Source of the DNA: Streptococcus parasanguinis
GTDB lineage: Bacteria; Bacillota; Bacilli; Lactobacillales; Streptococcaceae
Length of the DNA: 42,218 bases
Assembly (NCBI GenBank): GCA_905188195.1
Contig: CAJJKY010000018.1
Coordinates: 1-42,218 of the forward strand
Direction of reading: 5' to 3'
This document shows, piece by piece, positions 16,107 to 22,056 of this stretch. The notes beneath the pieces are model-generated. The model was given only the letters and a program-made list of their open reading frames with translations. It ran no database searches and was not told where the DNA came from. Made by a program: the position numbers and the translations under genes. Position 1 is the first letter of the stretch; each line of letters opens with the position of its first letter.

Positions 16107-16658
16107 ACGGAGTTAGAAGGTGCAGTGCAAGATCAGGCACAGAAAATTATTGAAATGCCCCAACGAGATCGGGCAACGTCCGCTTCAGAAAATCAGCCAT
16201 CATCTGCTTCGGTGGTCTCCATGTATGAGCAGGAAAGGCCCAGCATTCCGAGTCTCCATCAGCAATTGGCAGGAGCATCTGGTCCCCAGACCATTCAATT
16301 GCGGGAGGAATTGGTGCTGGCAGTCGCGCAAAATGCTTCAGCGCAGGCAACTGTGTTTGAAACTGAGCTCAAGGGCAAGCTGGAAGAGGCCAAGGAGACG
16401 GTTTCCCATAAGGTTGCTGAGGTGTCTCAAATGGCCCACAGCATGGCCCAATTTTTAACAGACGCAGAAGTGGAGCAACTATTAGGAGAGTTCTCCATGG
16501 ATGCTTGTTGGGACCAAGCGGTAGAGGCGGAAAACCTGGCCCAAGCAAAGGCCTATTCGACACGTCTGTCAGATTTGGCAGGCCAACTGGAAGCTGCATC
16601 AGCCCAATTGGTGGACTTGGACAAGGGACAAGCAGTAGCCTTTGATTTTCATAAGTAG
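16107..16658 (+). CDS. Uncharacterised helical protein 1 (start codon uncertain)
   Basis: I do not recognise this protein of 177-183 residues. It is rich in Ala, Gln and Glu, has a disordered N-terminus (about 1-40) and long predicted helices thereafter (QLREELVLAVAQNASAQATV, LKGKLEEAKETVSHKVAEV). No signal peptide or membrane helix is visible, so it is probably cytoplasmic. The start is odd: a perfect ribosome site, AAAGGAGG (16090-16097), is followed after nine bases by ACG (16107) in frame, where ATG is expected. Alternatives are GTG at 16125 or ATG at 16221. It is the first of three small genes between adhE and the alcohol dehydrogenase. Confidence 0.6.
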   Translation, partial: TELEGAVQDQAQKIIEMPQRDRATSASENQPSSASVVSMYEQERPSIPSLHQQLAGASGPQTIQLREELVLAVAQNASAQATVFETELKGKLEEAKETVSHKVAEVSQMAHSMAQFLTDAEVEQLLGEFSMDACWDQAVEAENLAQAKAYSTRLSDLAGQLEAASAQLVDLDKGQAVAFDFHK

Positions 16659-16667
16659 GAGAAAAAG

Positions 16668-16973
16668 ATGTTAGAGATCCTGGGAGAGGATAGAGAACGA
16701 ATTGAGGAGCTCCATCGAGAGATTAAAAAGGAGCAAGAGCGGATTGCAATTCGGAGTTTGATTGCAACGCAAAAAGCCTTGATGATGTTGGAAGGGATGA
16801 GTTTGCAGGTGACTTTGAGCGGTCAATCCGAAAAGATGCGCGCTTTTGCCACAACAACTCTAGTTAGTGATTTGAAAGATGGATTTACAGGAGGAGCAGC
16901 GGACGCGGCAGAAACAGCACTGAAATCAGTGAAAAAGCCGATTTTATTGAGTCCGATTAAAGGAGGTATGTGA
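16668..16973 (+). CDS. Uncharacterised helical protein 2
   Basis: This 101-residue protein has no family I can name. Residues 1-50 are a charged helix or coiled coil (DRERIEELHREIKKEQERIA), the middle is more neutral (SLIATQKALMMLEGMSLQVTL), and the C-terminal part has DGFTGGAADAAETALKSVKK. No signal peptide. TAGGAGAAAAAG precedes the ATG. Its stop overlaps the next start by one base, and it lies nine bases after protein 1, so the three are one operon. Sets of small helical proteins accompany LXG toxins of type VII secretion, but there is no toxin here and I cannot claim that link. Confidence 0.75.
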   Translation: MLEILGEDRERIEELHREIKKEQERIAIRSLIATQKALMMLEGMSLQVTLSGQSEKMRAFATTTLVSDLKDGFTGGAADAAETALKSVKKPILLSPIKGGM

Positions 16974-17296
16974 TGTACCATTCAGGAAATAGTGAATTAG
17001 AGCAACTAGAAGATCGACATCACCGCTTCAATCAGAAACTTAGTGAGCTGGAGTGGGATTATGCGGATATGCGCATGGATGTCCGCCAACATACAGAAAA
17101 TTTAGTAGACTGGCTGAGTGCTCTACATTTTCAAGCCCCAAGTGCAGAGGCCCAAAGTGGCTTGGAGCGCTTGTTTGCCTTGCAAGAAGAATTTGAGGCA
17201 GAACTCAAGCGCTATGAAGAGCGTTTAGAAGAAGAGCGTGAGCGCGAGCAGCAAGAGTACTACAAGCAGCGCCAACAATTAGAACAAGGTGATTAA
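16973..17296 (+). CDS. Uncharacterised coiled-coil protein 3
   Basis: This 107-residue protein is almost wholly helical and highly charged. Residues 5-60 (LEQLEDRHHRFNQKLSELEW) and 70-107 (EEFEAELKRYEERLEEERER and the Gln-rich tail) should form coiled coils. No membrane helix or export signal is seen. AGGAGG lies six bases before the ATG. A strong terminator follows, ending the three-gene cassette. Function unknown; partners are most likely proteins 1 and 2. Confidence 0.75.
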   Translation: MYHSGNSELEQLEDRHHRFNQKLSELEWDYADMRMDVRQHTENLVDWLSALHFQAPSAEAQSGLERLFALQEEFEAELKRYEERLEEEREREQQEYYKQRQQLEQGD

Positions 17297-17332
17297 AACA
17301 TTCCTCTGGTAGAGATAAGAGGAATGTTTTTG
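17295..17332 (+). terminator. Terminator of the helical-protein cassette
   Basis: AAAACATTCCTCT and AGAGGAATGTTTT are perfect arms around a ten-base loop, followed by TTG. Confidence 0.85.
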
Positions 17333-17371
17333 TTTGTTCAAAAAAACTTTTAAAAATGTGCTCACAAAATA

Positions 17372-17400
17372 TTGTAAGCGTTTACTTAGTATGTTATAAT
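17372..17400 (+). promoter_or_regulatory. CcpA-controlled promoter of the zinc alcohol dehydrogenase
   Basis: TTGTAA (17372-17377), 17 bases, TATAAT (17395-17400, extended by TG). A cre site, TGTAAGCGTTTACT (17373-17386), lies on the -35, so CcpA should repress. The nanE promoter at 21150 has the same build. Confidence 0.8.
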
Positions 17401-17459
17401 ATCACAAATAGACGAAAATAAAATGGTTTTATCAAACCAACAAAGAAAAGGAGTCGCTT

Positions 17460-18512
17460 ATGAAAGCTGCAACTTATGTATCTGCAGGCAATCTGCAACT
17501 GCTTGATCAACCAAAACCAGGGATCAAAAATCCAACGGATGCCATTGTGCGTGTCTTGAAGACAACCATCTGTGGGACAGACCTTCACATCCTAGGAGGA
17601 GATGTTCCGGCTTGTAAAGAAGGCACGATTTTAGGTCACGAAGGAATCGGGATCGTCGAAGAAGTCGGTGATGCGGTTACTAACTTCAAGGTGGGCGACA
17701 AGGTTATCATCTCTTGTGTCACAGCTTGTAACACCTGCTACTACTGTAAACGTAGTCTTCCTTCTCACTGTGAAGATGGTGGTTGGATTTTGGGTCACTT
17801 GATCAACGGAACCCAAGCAGAATATGTGCATATTCCACATGCGGATGGCAGTCTTTATCATGCGCCTGAAACTGTGGATGACGAAGCCTTGGTCATGCTC
17901 TCAGACATTCTCCCAACGTCTTATGAAATTGGGGTGCTTCCATCTCATGTGAAACCAGGGGACAATGTCTGTATCGTTGGAGCTGGTCCGATCGGCCTTG
18001 CGGCTCTCTTGACCGTTCAGTTCTTCTCACCTGCTACGATTATCATGGTGGACTTGTCTGAATCTCGTCTTGAAGCAGCTAAGAAATTTGGGGCAACTCA
18101 CACCATCTGCTCCAGTGATATCGCTGAAATCAAGGCCTTTATCAATGATGTGACGGATGGTCGTGGGGTTGATATTTCTATGGAATGTGTGGGTTATCCT
18201 GCTACCTTTGATGTCTGCCAAAACGTCATCTCTGTCGGTGGTCATATTGCCAATGTCGGTGTTCACGGAAAACCGGTTAGCTTTAATTTGGACGAATTGT
18301 GGATCAAGAACATTACCCTCAACACTGGTCTTGTCAATGCCAATACCACTGAAATGTTGCTCAATGTCTTGAAATCAGGCAAGATCGATGCAACCAAACT
18401 CATCACCCACCACTTCAAACTCTCAGAAGTTGAAAAAGCCTATGATGTCTTTAAACATGCGGGTGAAAACCATGCACTCAAGGTGATTATCGAAAATGAC
18501 ATCAGTGAATAA
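17460..18512 (+). CDS. Zinc-dependent alcohol dehydrogenase (MDR family)
   Basis: This 350-residue enzyme belongs to the medium-chain dehydrogenase family and converts alcohols and aldehydes with NAD(P)(H). Catalytic zinc ligands are the cysteine in TTICGTDLHILGGD and the histidine in GHEGIGIVEEVG; structural zinc is bound by the cysteines in CVTACNTCYYCKRSLPSHC. The Rossmann loop is VGAGPIGLAALL (about 174-185) with VDLSESR as the cofactor-specificity end. It is its own transcription unit, with AAAGGAGTCGCTT before the ATG. Together with adhE it forms an ethanol-metabolism locus under CcpA. Substrate range cannot be read from sequence. Confidence 0.92.
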   Translation: MKAATYVSAGNLQLLDQPKPGIKNPTDAIVRVLKTTICGTDLHILGGDVPACKEGTILGHEGIGIVEEVGDAVTNFKVGDKVIISCVTACNTCYYCKRSLPSHCEDGGWILGHLINGTQAEYVHIPHADGSLYHAPETVDDEALVMLSDILPTSYEIGVLPSHVKPGDNVCIVGAGPIGLAALLTVQFFSPATIIMVDLSESRLEAAKKFGATHTICSSDIAEIKAFINDVTDGRGVDISMECVGYPATFDVCQNVISVGGHIANVGVHGKPVSFNLDELWIKNITLNTGLVNANTTEMLLNVLKSGKIDATKLITHHFKLSEVEKAYDVFKHAGENHALKVIIENDISE

Positions 18513-18544
18513 GGTGGGAGTTACTCTTTGTTCATAGTTTTTTT

Positions 18545-18577
18545 AGAAGGGCTGGGAGGTAACTTCTAGCCCTTTTT
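18545..18577 (+). terminator. Terminator of the alcohol dehydrogenase
   Basis: AAGGGCT and AGCCCTT flank an internal stem GGGAGGTAACTTC; TTTTT follows. It lies only 15 bases before the ComR-like gene, leaving no room for a separate promoter for that gene downstream of it. Confidence 0.75.
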
Positions 18578-18591
18578 CAGAGGATTAAGAG

Positions 18592-19503
18592 ATGAGAGAT
18601 ATAAAAAGTGAAATTGGGAAAAAACTAAGACGATTAAGAGAAGAAAAGGGATTGACGAGAGAAGTACTTTGTAACGATGAAAGTGAATTAACAGTTCGTC
18701 AGTTAGTACGTATTGAAAAGGGGGAGTCTTTGCCTAGCTTAAAAAAATTAGAATATATTGCGAATATGCTGGGTATTCCAGTATCGAATATTGTAGATCA
18801 TGATAAAACGGTGTTACCTCGTAGATATCTAGAGTTGAAATTTCTAGTTACTCATTTTATGACATATGGGGATGAAGAACGTATAAGACTAAAGGAATCC
18901 TATTTTGATGAGATTTACGAATCGTATTTTGAAGATTTACCAGAAGAGGAACAAGTTGCTATTGAAGCTGTAGATGCAGCGTTAAATGTTTTTTCAACTG
19001 AGAAAGCTGAATATGGAGAAAATTTGATTGAGGAATATTTTGGGCAATTGATGACTAAAAAAGAATTTTCTCAAAATGATCTATTAATCATCAAATTATT
19101 TTTGTTCAAATGTCTCGCGAGAGCCAAGGATAAAAGAGATGCCATGGTTTTAGTTGATAAAATGATTGCTTCCAAAGATTCATCTGATAAAACGAGCCTA
19201 TATTTAATAACCAGAAATTTGATAGCGATGACTTCTATCTTATATCAAGATGAAGATTATGAGCAGTTGGGTCCATATATAAATGAATTGGATAAATTAG
19301 TCCAAGAAACTCAATATTTTCAACAACAGCCGGGTATAGATATGATGAAAGGAACCTATGCATTCTACGTGGAAAAAGATATAGAAAAAGCAAAAGTATT
19401 TTATCACCAAGCGATGGTTTGTGCTCATTCATTTGGCGAATTTGATCTTGAAAATAAAATAAAAAAAGAAATGGAAAAACATATAAAAATAAAATGGACA
19501 TGA
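18592..19503 (+). CDS. ComR-like peptide-responsive transcription factor (RRNPP family)
   Basis: This 303-residue cytoplasmic regulator has an N-terminal XRE helix-turn-helix (about 8-65: KKLRRLREEKGLTREVL, LTVRQLVRIEKGESLPSL) and a C-terminal helical TPR-like domain. It resembles ComR of S. mutans and S. thermophilus along its length as I remember them: LPRRYLELKFL, TYGDEERIRLKESYFDEIYE, FEDLPEEEQ and YVEKDIEKAKVFY all have ComR counterparts, and the length agrees. ComR binds an imported short peptide, dimerises, and activates promoters with a GACAT/ATGTC palindrome. Such a site overlaps this gene's stop codon and precedes a tiny peptide gene. AT-rich codon use sets it apart from its neighbours and suggests transfer. 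No sigX follows, so a bacteriocin paralogue (like ScuR/SarF) is more likely than the competence ComR. AGAGG precedes the ATG. Confidence 0.85.
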   Translation: MRDIKSEIGKKLRRLREEKGLTREVLCNDESELTVRQLVRIEKGESLPSLKKLEYIANMLGIPVSNIVDHDKTVLPRRYLELKFLVTHFMTYGDEERIRLKESYFDEIYESYFEDLPEEEQVAIEAVDAALNVFSTEKAEYGENLIEEYFGQLMTKKEFSQNDLLIIKLFLFKCLARAKDKRDAMVLVDKMIASKDSSDKTSLYLITRNLIAMTSILYQDEDYEQLGPYINELDKLVQETQYFQQQPGIDMMKGTYAFYVEKDIEKAKVFYHQAMVCAHSFGEFDLENKIKKEMEKHIKIKWT

Positions 19504-19530
19504 CATTTATGTCATGTCCATTTTATTTTT
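19485..19530. promoter_or_regulatory. Perfect 22-bp-arm palindrome containing a ComR-box core
   Basis: The arms 19485-19506 and 19509-19530 are exact reverse complements around TT. The centre, GACATTTATGTC (19502-19513), equals the core of known ComR boxes, and GACAT occurs twice per arm (GGACATGACAT). The left arm includes the last codons and stop of the ComR-like gene; the right arm ends in TTTTATTTTT, which is both a terminator T run and the T tract seen between ComR boxes and -10 elements. It may therefore work as operator for the peptide gene and as terminator for the regulator. Confidence 0.8.
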
Positions 19531-19534
19531 AAAG

Positions 19535-19549
19535 TGATACTATTACTAT
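19535..19549 (+). promoter_or_regulatory. Candidate -10 of the peptide-bacteriocin operon
   Basis: TGATACTAT (TG at 19535, TACTAT 19538-19543) is an extended -10; a second TACTAT lies at 19544-19549. No -35 consensus is present, as expected if the activator binds at the palindrome 25 bases upstream. Confidence 0.55.
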
Positions 19550-19577
19550 CGAAAGCGAATAAAGGAGGATAAGCCAG

Positions 19578-19628
19578 ATGTTGGGAGTAATTGTAACTGT
19601 ACTATCTTTAGTATTTTTAGTTGATTAA
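19578..19628 (+). CDS. 16-residue hydrophobic peptide, candidate pheromone precursor
   Basis: ATG at 19578 opens 16 codons, product MLGVIVTVLSLVFLVD, then TAA. A perfect AAAGGAGG (19561-19568) lies nine bases upstream, far stronger than chance would give for so short a frame. Position directly downstream of a ComR-like gene and its box is that of comS relative to comR. Size is like ComS of S. mutans (17 residues), but the Trp-Trp motif of XIP peptides is missing and there is no lysine. The mature signal would be the C-terminal piece (for example the last 7-8 residues), exported and re-imported by the oligopeptide permease (inference). It could instead be a leader peptide for the next gene. 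Confidence 0.7.
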   Translation: MLGVIVTVLSLVFLVD

Positions 19629-19666
19629 AAATACTAATTTAACAATTAAGTAGAGAAGGTGATGAT

Positions 19667-19990
19667 ATGAAAAATATTAAAAAAATGATACTTCTTTCGA
19701 TTATAGGATTCTCCTTAATAGGATCTTTTGTATCTCCGGTTAGTGCCAATGCTATAAAGCCCAATGAAGCAACAATTTCACGGGACCGTGGTGTTTGTGG
19801 AGATATGAATAAAAACAGTTCAACCTATAAGCGCTATTGTCTCAAAGATGGTAATGCTTCAGCTCATCTGACTCAACGACAAATAGATTGTATTTGGTCT
19901 TTGTTTGGAGTTGCTGTGTCTCCATCTGGTGGGTGGGCATCTGTAATTAGAGCACTTGGTTACGCAGCGTACAAGTGCTATAATGTATGA
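19667..19990 (+). CDS. Sec-secreted four-cysteine peptide, candidate bacteriocin
   Basis: The 107-residue precursor has a clear Sec signal peptide: basic MKNIKK, a hydrophobic core MILLSIIGFSLIGSF, and cleavage after VSA (residue 27) or ANA (29). The mature part of about 80 residues is basic, with four cysteines (44, 58, 75, 104), enough for two disulfides, and a hydrophobic Gly/Ala-rich C-terminal half (FGVAVSPSGGWASVIRALGY). There is no double-glycine leader and no YGNG pediocin box, so it belongs to none of the bacteriocin classes I can name. It follows the pheromone-like gene by 38 bases, with GAGAAGGTGATGAT before the ATG. A lipoprotein thioredoxin downstream would form its disulfides. 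An alternative is a secreted signalling or adhesive peptide; bacteriocin is inferred from context. Confidence 0.7.
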   Translation: MKNIKKMILLSIIGFSLIGSFVSPVSANAIKPNEATISRDRGVCGDMNKNSSTYKRYCLKDGNASAHLTQRQIDCIWSLFGVAVSPSGGWASVIRALGYAAYKCYNV

Positions 19991-20064
19991 TTAAAAGGAA
20001 ATAGTTTGTAAGATTACGTTAAAATAATCCTCCTTTGTTTGTTATTATTAATATGGTTCGTGAA

Positions 20065-20559
20065 ATGAATTTTAAGAAATTTAGTAAATTAATGCTAGGT
20101 ATTATTCTTCTGTGCCAGTTAAATGCTTGTGTTTTATCATCAGGATTGGCTGATAAAGAAAATTTACAATTAACAAAAGTTGAAATCGATAAAGATTATG
20201 AATTAAAAATGAAAAGATTATATCGCTCTATAGTAAAAAATTATACAAAAGTAAGTGCTGGAAATATCATAGATAGAAATTTAAAAAATAACAGTTTTGT
20301 ATATATAGGCAGAGAATCTTGTCCATTTTGTAGAGAGTTTGTGCCAATGTTAAATGAGCTTTTATTAAAGTCAAATAACAAAGTCTACTATTTAGATACT
20401 GAGTCAGATTCAAAAAATCCTAGAATACAGGAGTTTTATCAAAAATTTAGTATAGATGGAGTACCTGCTTTGTTATATTTTAAAAAAGATGGGGCATACG
20501 AAATATTACATGAAGATGATGTTTTATCTGAGTGGATTAATAAAATGGTAGAAAATTAA
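20065..20559 (+). CDS. Lipoprotein thioredoxin, bacteriocin disulfide oxidase-like (PedC/BrcD type)
   Basis: This 164-residue protein begins with a lipoprotein signal: MNFKKFSKL, the hydrophobic stretch MLGIILLCQ, lipobox LNAC (Cys22). A thioredoxin domain follows (about 65-164) with FVYIGRESCPFCREFVPML, in which Cys86 and Cys89 form the CPFC active site, and the cis-proline loop DGVPALLYF. The FVYIGRxSCPFCR segment resembles the accessory proteins of pediocin-type clusters (PedC, BrcD) that introduce disulfides in the bacteriocin. Anchored outside the membrane, it could oxidise the four-cysteine peptide as it leaves Sec. Start choice is uncertain: ATG at 20065 gives the cleanest signal; ATG at 20053 adds four residues; neither has a good ribosome site. 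AT-rich like the two genes before it. Confidence 0.8.
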   Translation: MNFKKFSKLMLGIILLCQLNACVLSSGLADKENLQLTKVEIDKDYELKMKRLYRSIVKNYTKVSAGNIIDRNLKNNSFVYIGRESCPFCREFVPMLNELLLKSNNKVYYLDTESDSKNPRIQEFYQKFSIDGVPALLYFKKDGAYEILHEDDVLSEWINKMVEN

Positions 20560-20596
20560 TATCATATAAAAAGTTATAAATTTCGCTTCATATTGC

Positions 20597-20647
20597 TTGT
20601 AAATAACCTATTATAGTCTTATAATATAAGTGCAGAAAACGATTACA
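20597..20647 (+). promoter_or_regulatory. Promoter and downstream cre for the small membrane protein
   Basis: TTGTAA (20597-20602), 17 bases, TATAAT (20620-20625). AGAAAACGATTACA (20634-20647) is a cre-like site just downstream of the transcription start, a roadblock position for CcpA. Confidence 0.7.
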
Positions 20648-20668
20648 TAAAGAGAAAGGTGTGATCTT

Positions 20669-21055
20669 ATGAAAGGCTTTCGTTATCATCATGAATTCTG
20701 GATGGACTTCCATTTCTGGATCTTGGTCTTGCTTTTAGCAACTGTGGTTATGACGATGCAGGCTCCGCTTTCGGTAGTTAGCCTAGCTTATCTTGCTTTT
20801 GTAGGGATTTTGATTCTGTTGCAGGTCTTTCAACCGTCTGTATCGACACGGCAGTACCCAGAAGGTAGCTACCACTTCAATTGGACCTTCTACCGGGATA
20901 CCCGACTGTATATTGATCTCTTTGTCTTAGCTGGTCTCTTGGTAGGCCCGATTGCTTCATCGGATATGGTCTATTGGATCTTGCTTGGAGCCGTCGTCGG
21001 CTCTATCGGCTTTGTATTTGTCGTAAAGGAAAAAGCGACTCAAAAGATGGCTTAG
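20669..21055 (+). CDS. Small four-helix membrane protein of unknown function
   Basis: The 128-residue protein has about four hydrophobic segments (near 17-33, 37-55, 80-98 and 102-118), including FWILVLLLATVVMTM and YWILLGAVVGSIGFVFVV. I recognise no family. GAGAAAGGTGTG precedes the ATG. It has its own promoter with a cre site and is closed by a strong terminator. Base composition matches the core genes and not the AT-rich block upstream, so it is probably not part of the bacteriocin unit; an immunity role cannot be excluded, since such proteins are often small and membrane-bound. Confidence 0.75.
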   Translation: MKGFRYHHEFWMDFHFWILVLLLATVVMTMQAPLSVVSLAYLAFVGILILLQVFQPSVSTRQYPEGSYHFNWTFYRDTRLYIDLFVLAGLLVGPIASSDMVYWILLGAVVGSIGFVFVVKEKATQKMA

Positions 21056-21071
21056 GGAATCACCATGTCCT

Positions 21072-21103
21072 AGATCTCTGAAACTAGTTTCAGAGATCTT
21101 TTT
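21072..21103 (+). terminator. Strong terminator after the small membrane protein
   Basis: AGATCTCTGAAAC-TA-GTTTCAGAGATCT is a perfect 13-bp stem, followed by TTTTATTTT. It works in both directions. Confidence 0.9.
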
Positions 21104-21149
21104 ATTTTCCCCTAAAATGTGAAACTATAATCCAATTGCACGATTAATA

Positions 21150-21178
21150 TTGTAAGCGTTTTAAAAATAGATTATAAT
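21150..21178 (+). promoter_or_regulatory. CcpA-controlled promoter of the sialic-acid operon
   Basis: TTGTAA (21150-21155), 17 bases, TATAAT (21173-21178). The cre-like TGTAAGCGTTTTAA (21151-21164) overlaps the -35. The promoter is nearly the same module as that at 17372-17400. Confidence 0.75.
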
Positions 21179-21225
21179 CAATTTACAAGTACTCGAGTTG
21201 CCTTATTATCAAAGGAGAAGGAGTT

Positions 21226-21924
21226 ATGTCAAAGATTACAAAAGATGAACTGATTGAACAAATCAAAGACGGCATCATTGTTTCTTGTCAAGCTCTCCCT
21301 CATGAACCGCTCTATACAGAAGCAGGAGGAGTCATTCCTCTCTTGGTAAAAGCGGCTGAACAGGGTGGAGCTGTCGGAATCCGAGCCAATAGTGTCCGGG
21401 ATATCAAGGAAATCAAGGAAGTGACCAAGTTACCAATTATTGGGATTATCAAACGTGATTACCCACCTGAAGAACCCTTTATCACGGCTACTATGAAAGA
21501 AGTCGATGAGCTGGCAGCTTTGGATATCGCAGTCATTGCGCTTGATTGTACCAAACGTCCCCGTCATGATGGTCTTTTGATTGGTGACTTTATCCGTCAA
21601 GTCAAAGAAAAATATCCCGATCAGCTTTTGATGGCTGATATCTCTACCTTGGAAGAAGGATTGGCGGCTGTTGAAGCGGGAATAGACTTTGTCGGAACGA
21701 CCCTATCCGGCTATACGGACTACAGTCCGAAGGTTGATGGGCCAGATTTTGAACTGATCCATAGCCTCTGTCAAGCAGGAGTGGATGTCATCGCAGAAGG
21801 CAAGATCCACTATCCTGATCAGGCCAAGAAAATCCATGATCTCGGGGTTCGTGGGATCGTTGTAGGCGGCGCCATTACCCGACCAAAAGAGATCACCGAG
21901 CGCTTTGTCGCAGCCTTAAAATGA
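21226..21924 (+). CDS. nanE: N-acetylmannosamine-6-phosphate 2-epimerase
   Basis: This 232-residue TIM-barrel enzyme turns ManNAc-6-P into GlcNAc-6-P, the third step of sialic-acid breakdown. Family motifs are IVSCQALPHEPLY (about 18-30), GAVGIRANSVRDI, PIIGIIKRDY with the catalytic lysine, IALDCTKRPRHDG, LMADISTLEEG, FVGTTLSGYT and IAEGKIHYPDQAKK. AAAGGAGAAGGAGTT precedes the ATG. It is first in an operon with the transporter, lyase and kinase genes, although its step comes after the kinase. Confidence 0.95.
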   Translation: MSKITKDELIEQIKDGIIVSCQALPHEPLYTEAGGVIPLLVKAAEQGGAVGIRANSVRDIKEIKEVTKLPIIGIIKRDYPPEEPFITATMKEVDELAALDIAVIALDCTKRPRHDGLLIGDFIRQVKEKYPDQLLMADISTLEEGLAAVEAGIDFVGTTLSGYTDYSPKVDGPDFELIHSLCQAGVDVIAEGKIHYPDQAKKIHDLGVRGIVVGGAITRPKEITERFVAALK

Positions 21925-22056
21925 GAAAACAAAACAGTAGATTGAAGGAGGAGGAGACCCAATAGAGAGTAGTCGAATCTGAAACAAGAATAGGCGTCCT
22001 CATTGAGGATAATCCCCTGTAAGAGAAATCTTACCGCACTTTTTAGGAGAAATCAC
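21925..22056 (+). other. Leader between nanE and satA
   Basis: No gene is seen in this 132-base gap. It contains GAAGGAGGAGGAG without a start codon at useful distance, and two small hairpins, CCTC-ATT-GAGG near 21998 and GTAAGA-GAAA-TCTTAC near 22019-22034. They may stabilise the 5' end of a processed satA message. Confidence 0.35.

Noticed and set aside
16120..16458. Alternative 112-codon frame over helical protein 1
   Set aside because: Codon pattern and Cys/Arg/Trp-rich translation are those of a shadow frame; the other frame is longer and fits the ribosome site.
16107..17296. Type VII secretion (LXG) accessory operon
   Set aside because: Only the small size and helical nature agree; there is no LXG toxin, WXG100 protein or Ess gene in the window.
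18592..19628. The competence comRS locus itself
   Set aside because: The peptide lacks the XIP motif, the genes after it encode a secreted peptide and an oxidase, and composition points to transfer; a paralogue is more likely. A genome-wide search for another comR would settle it.
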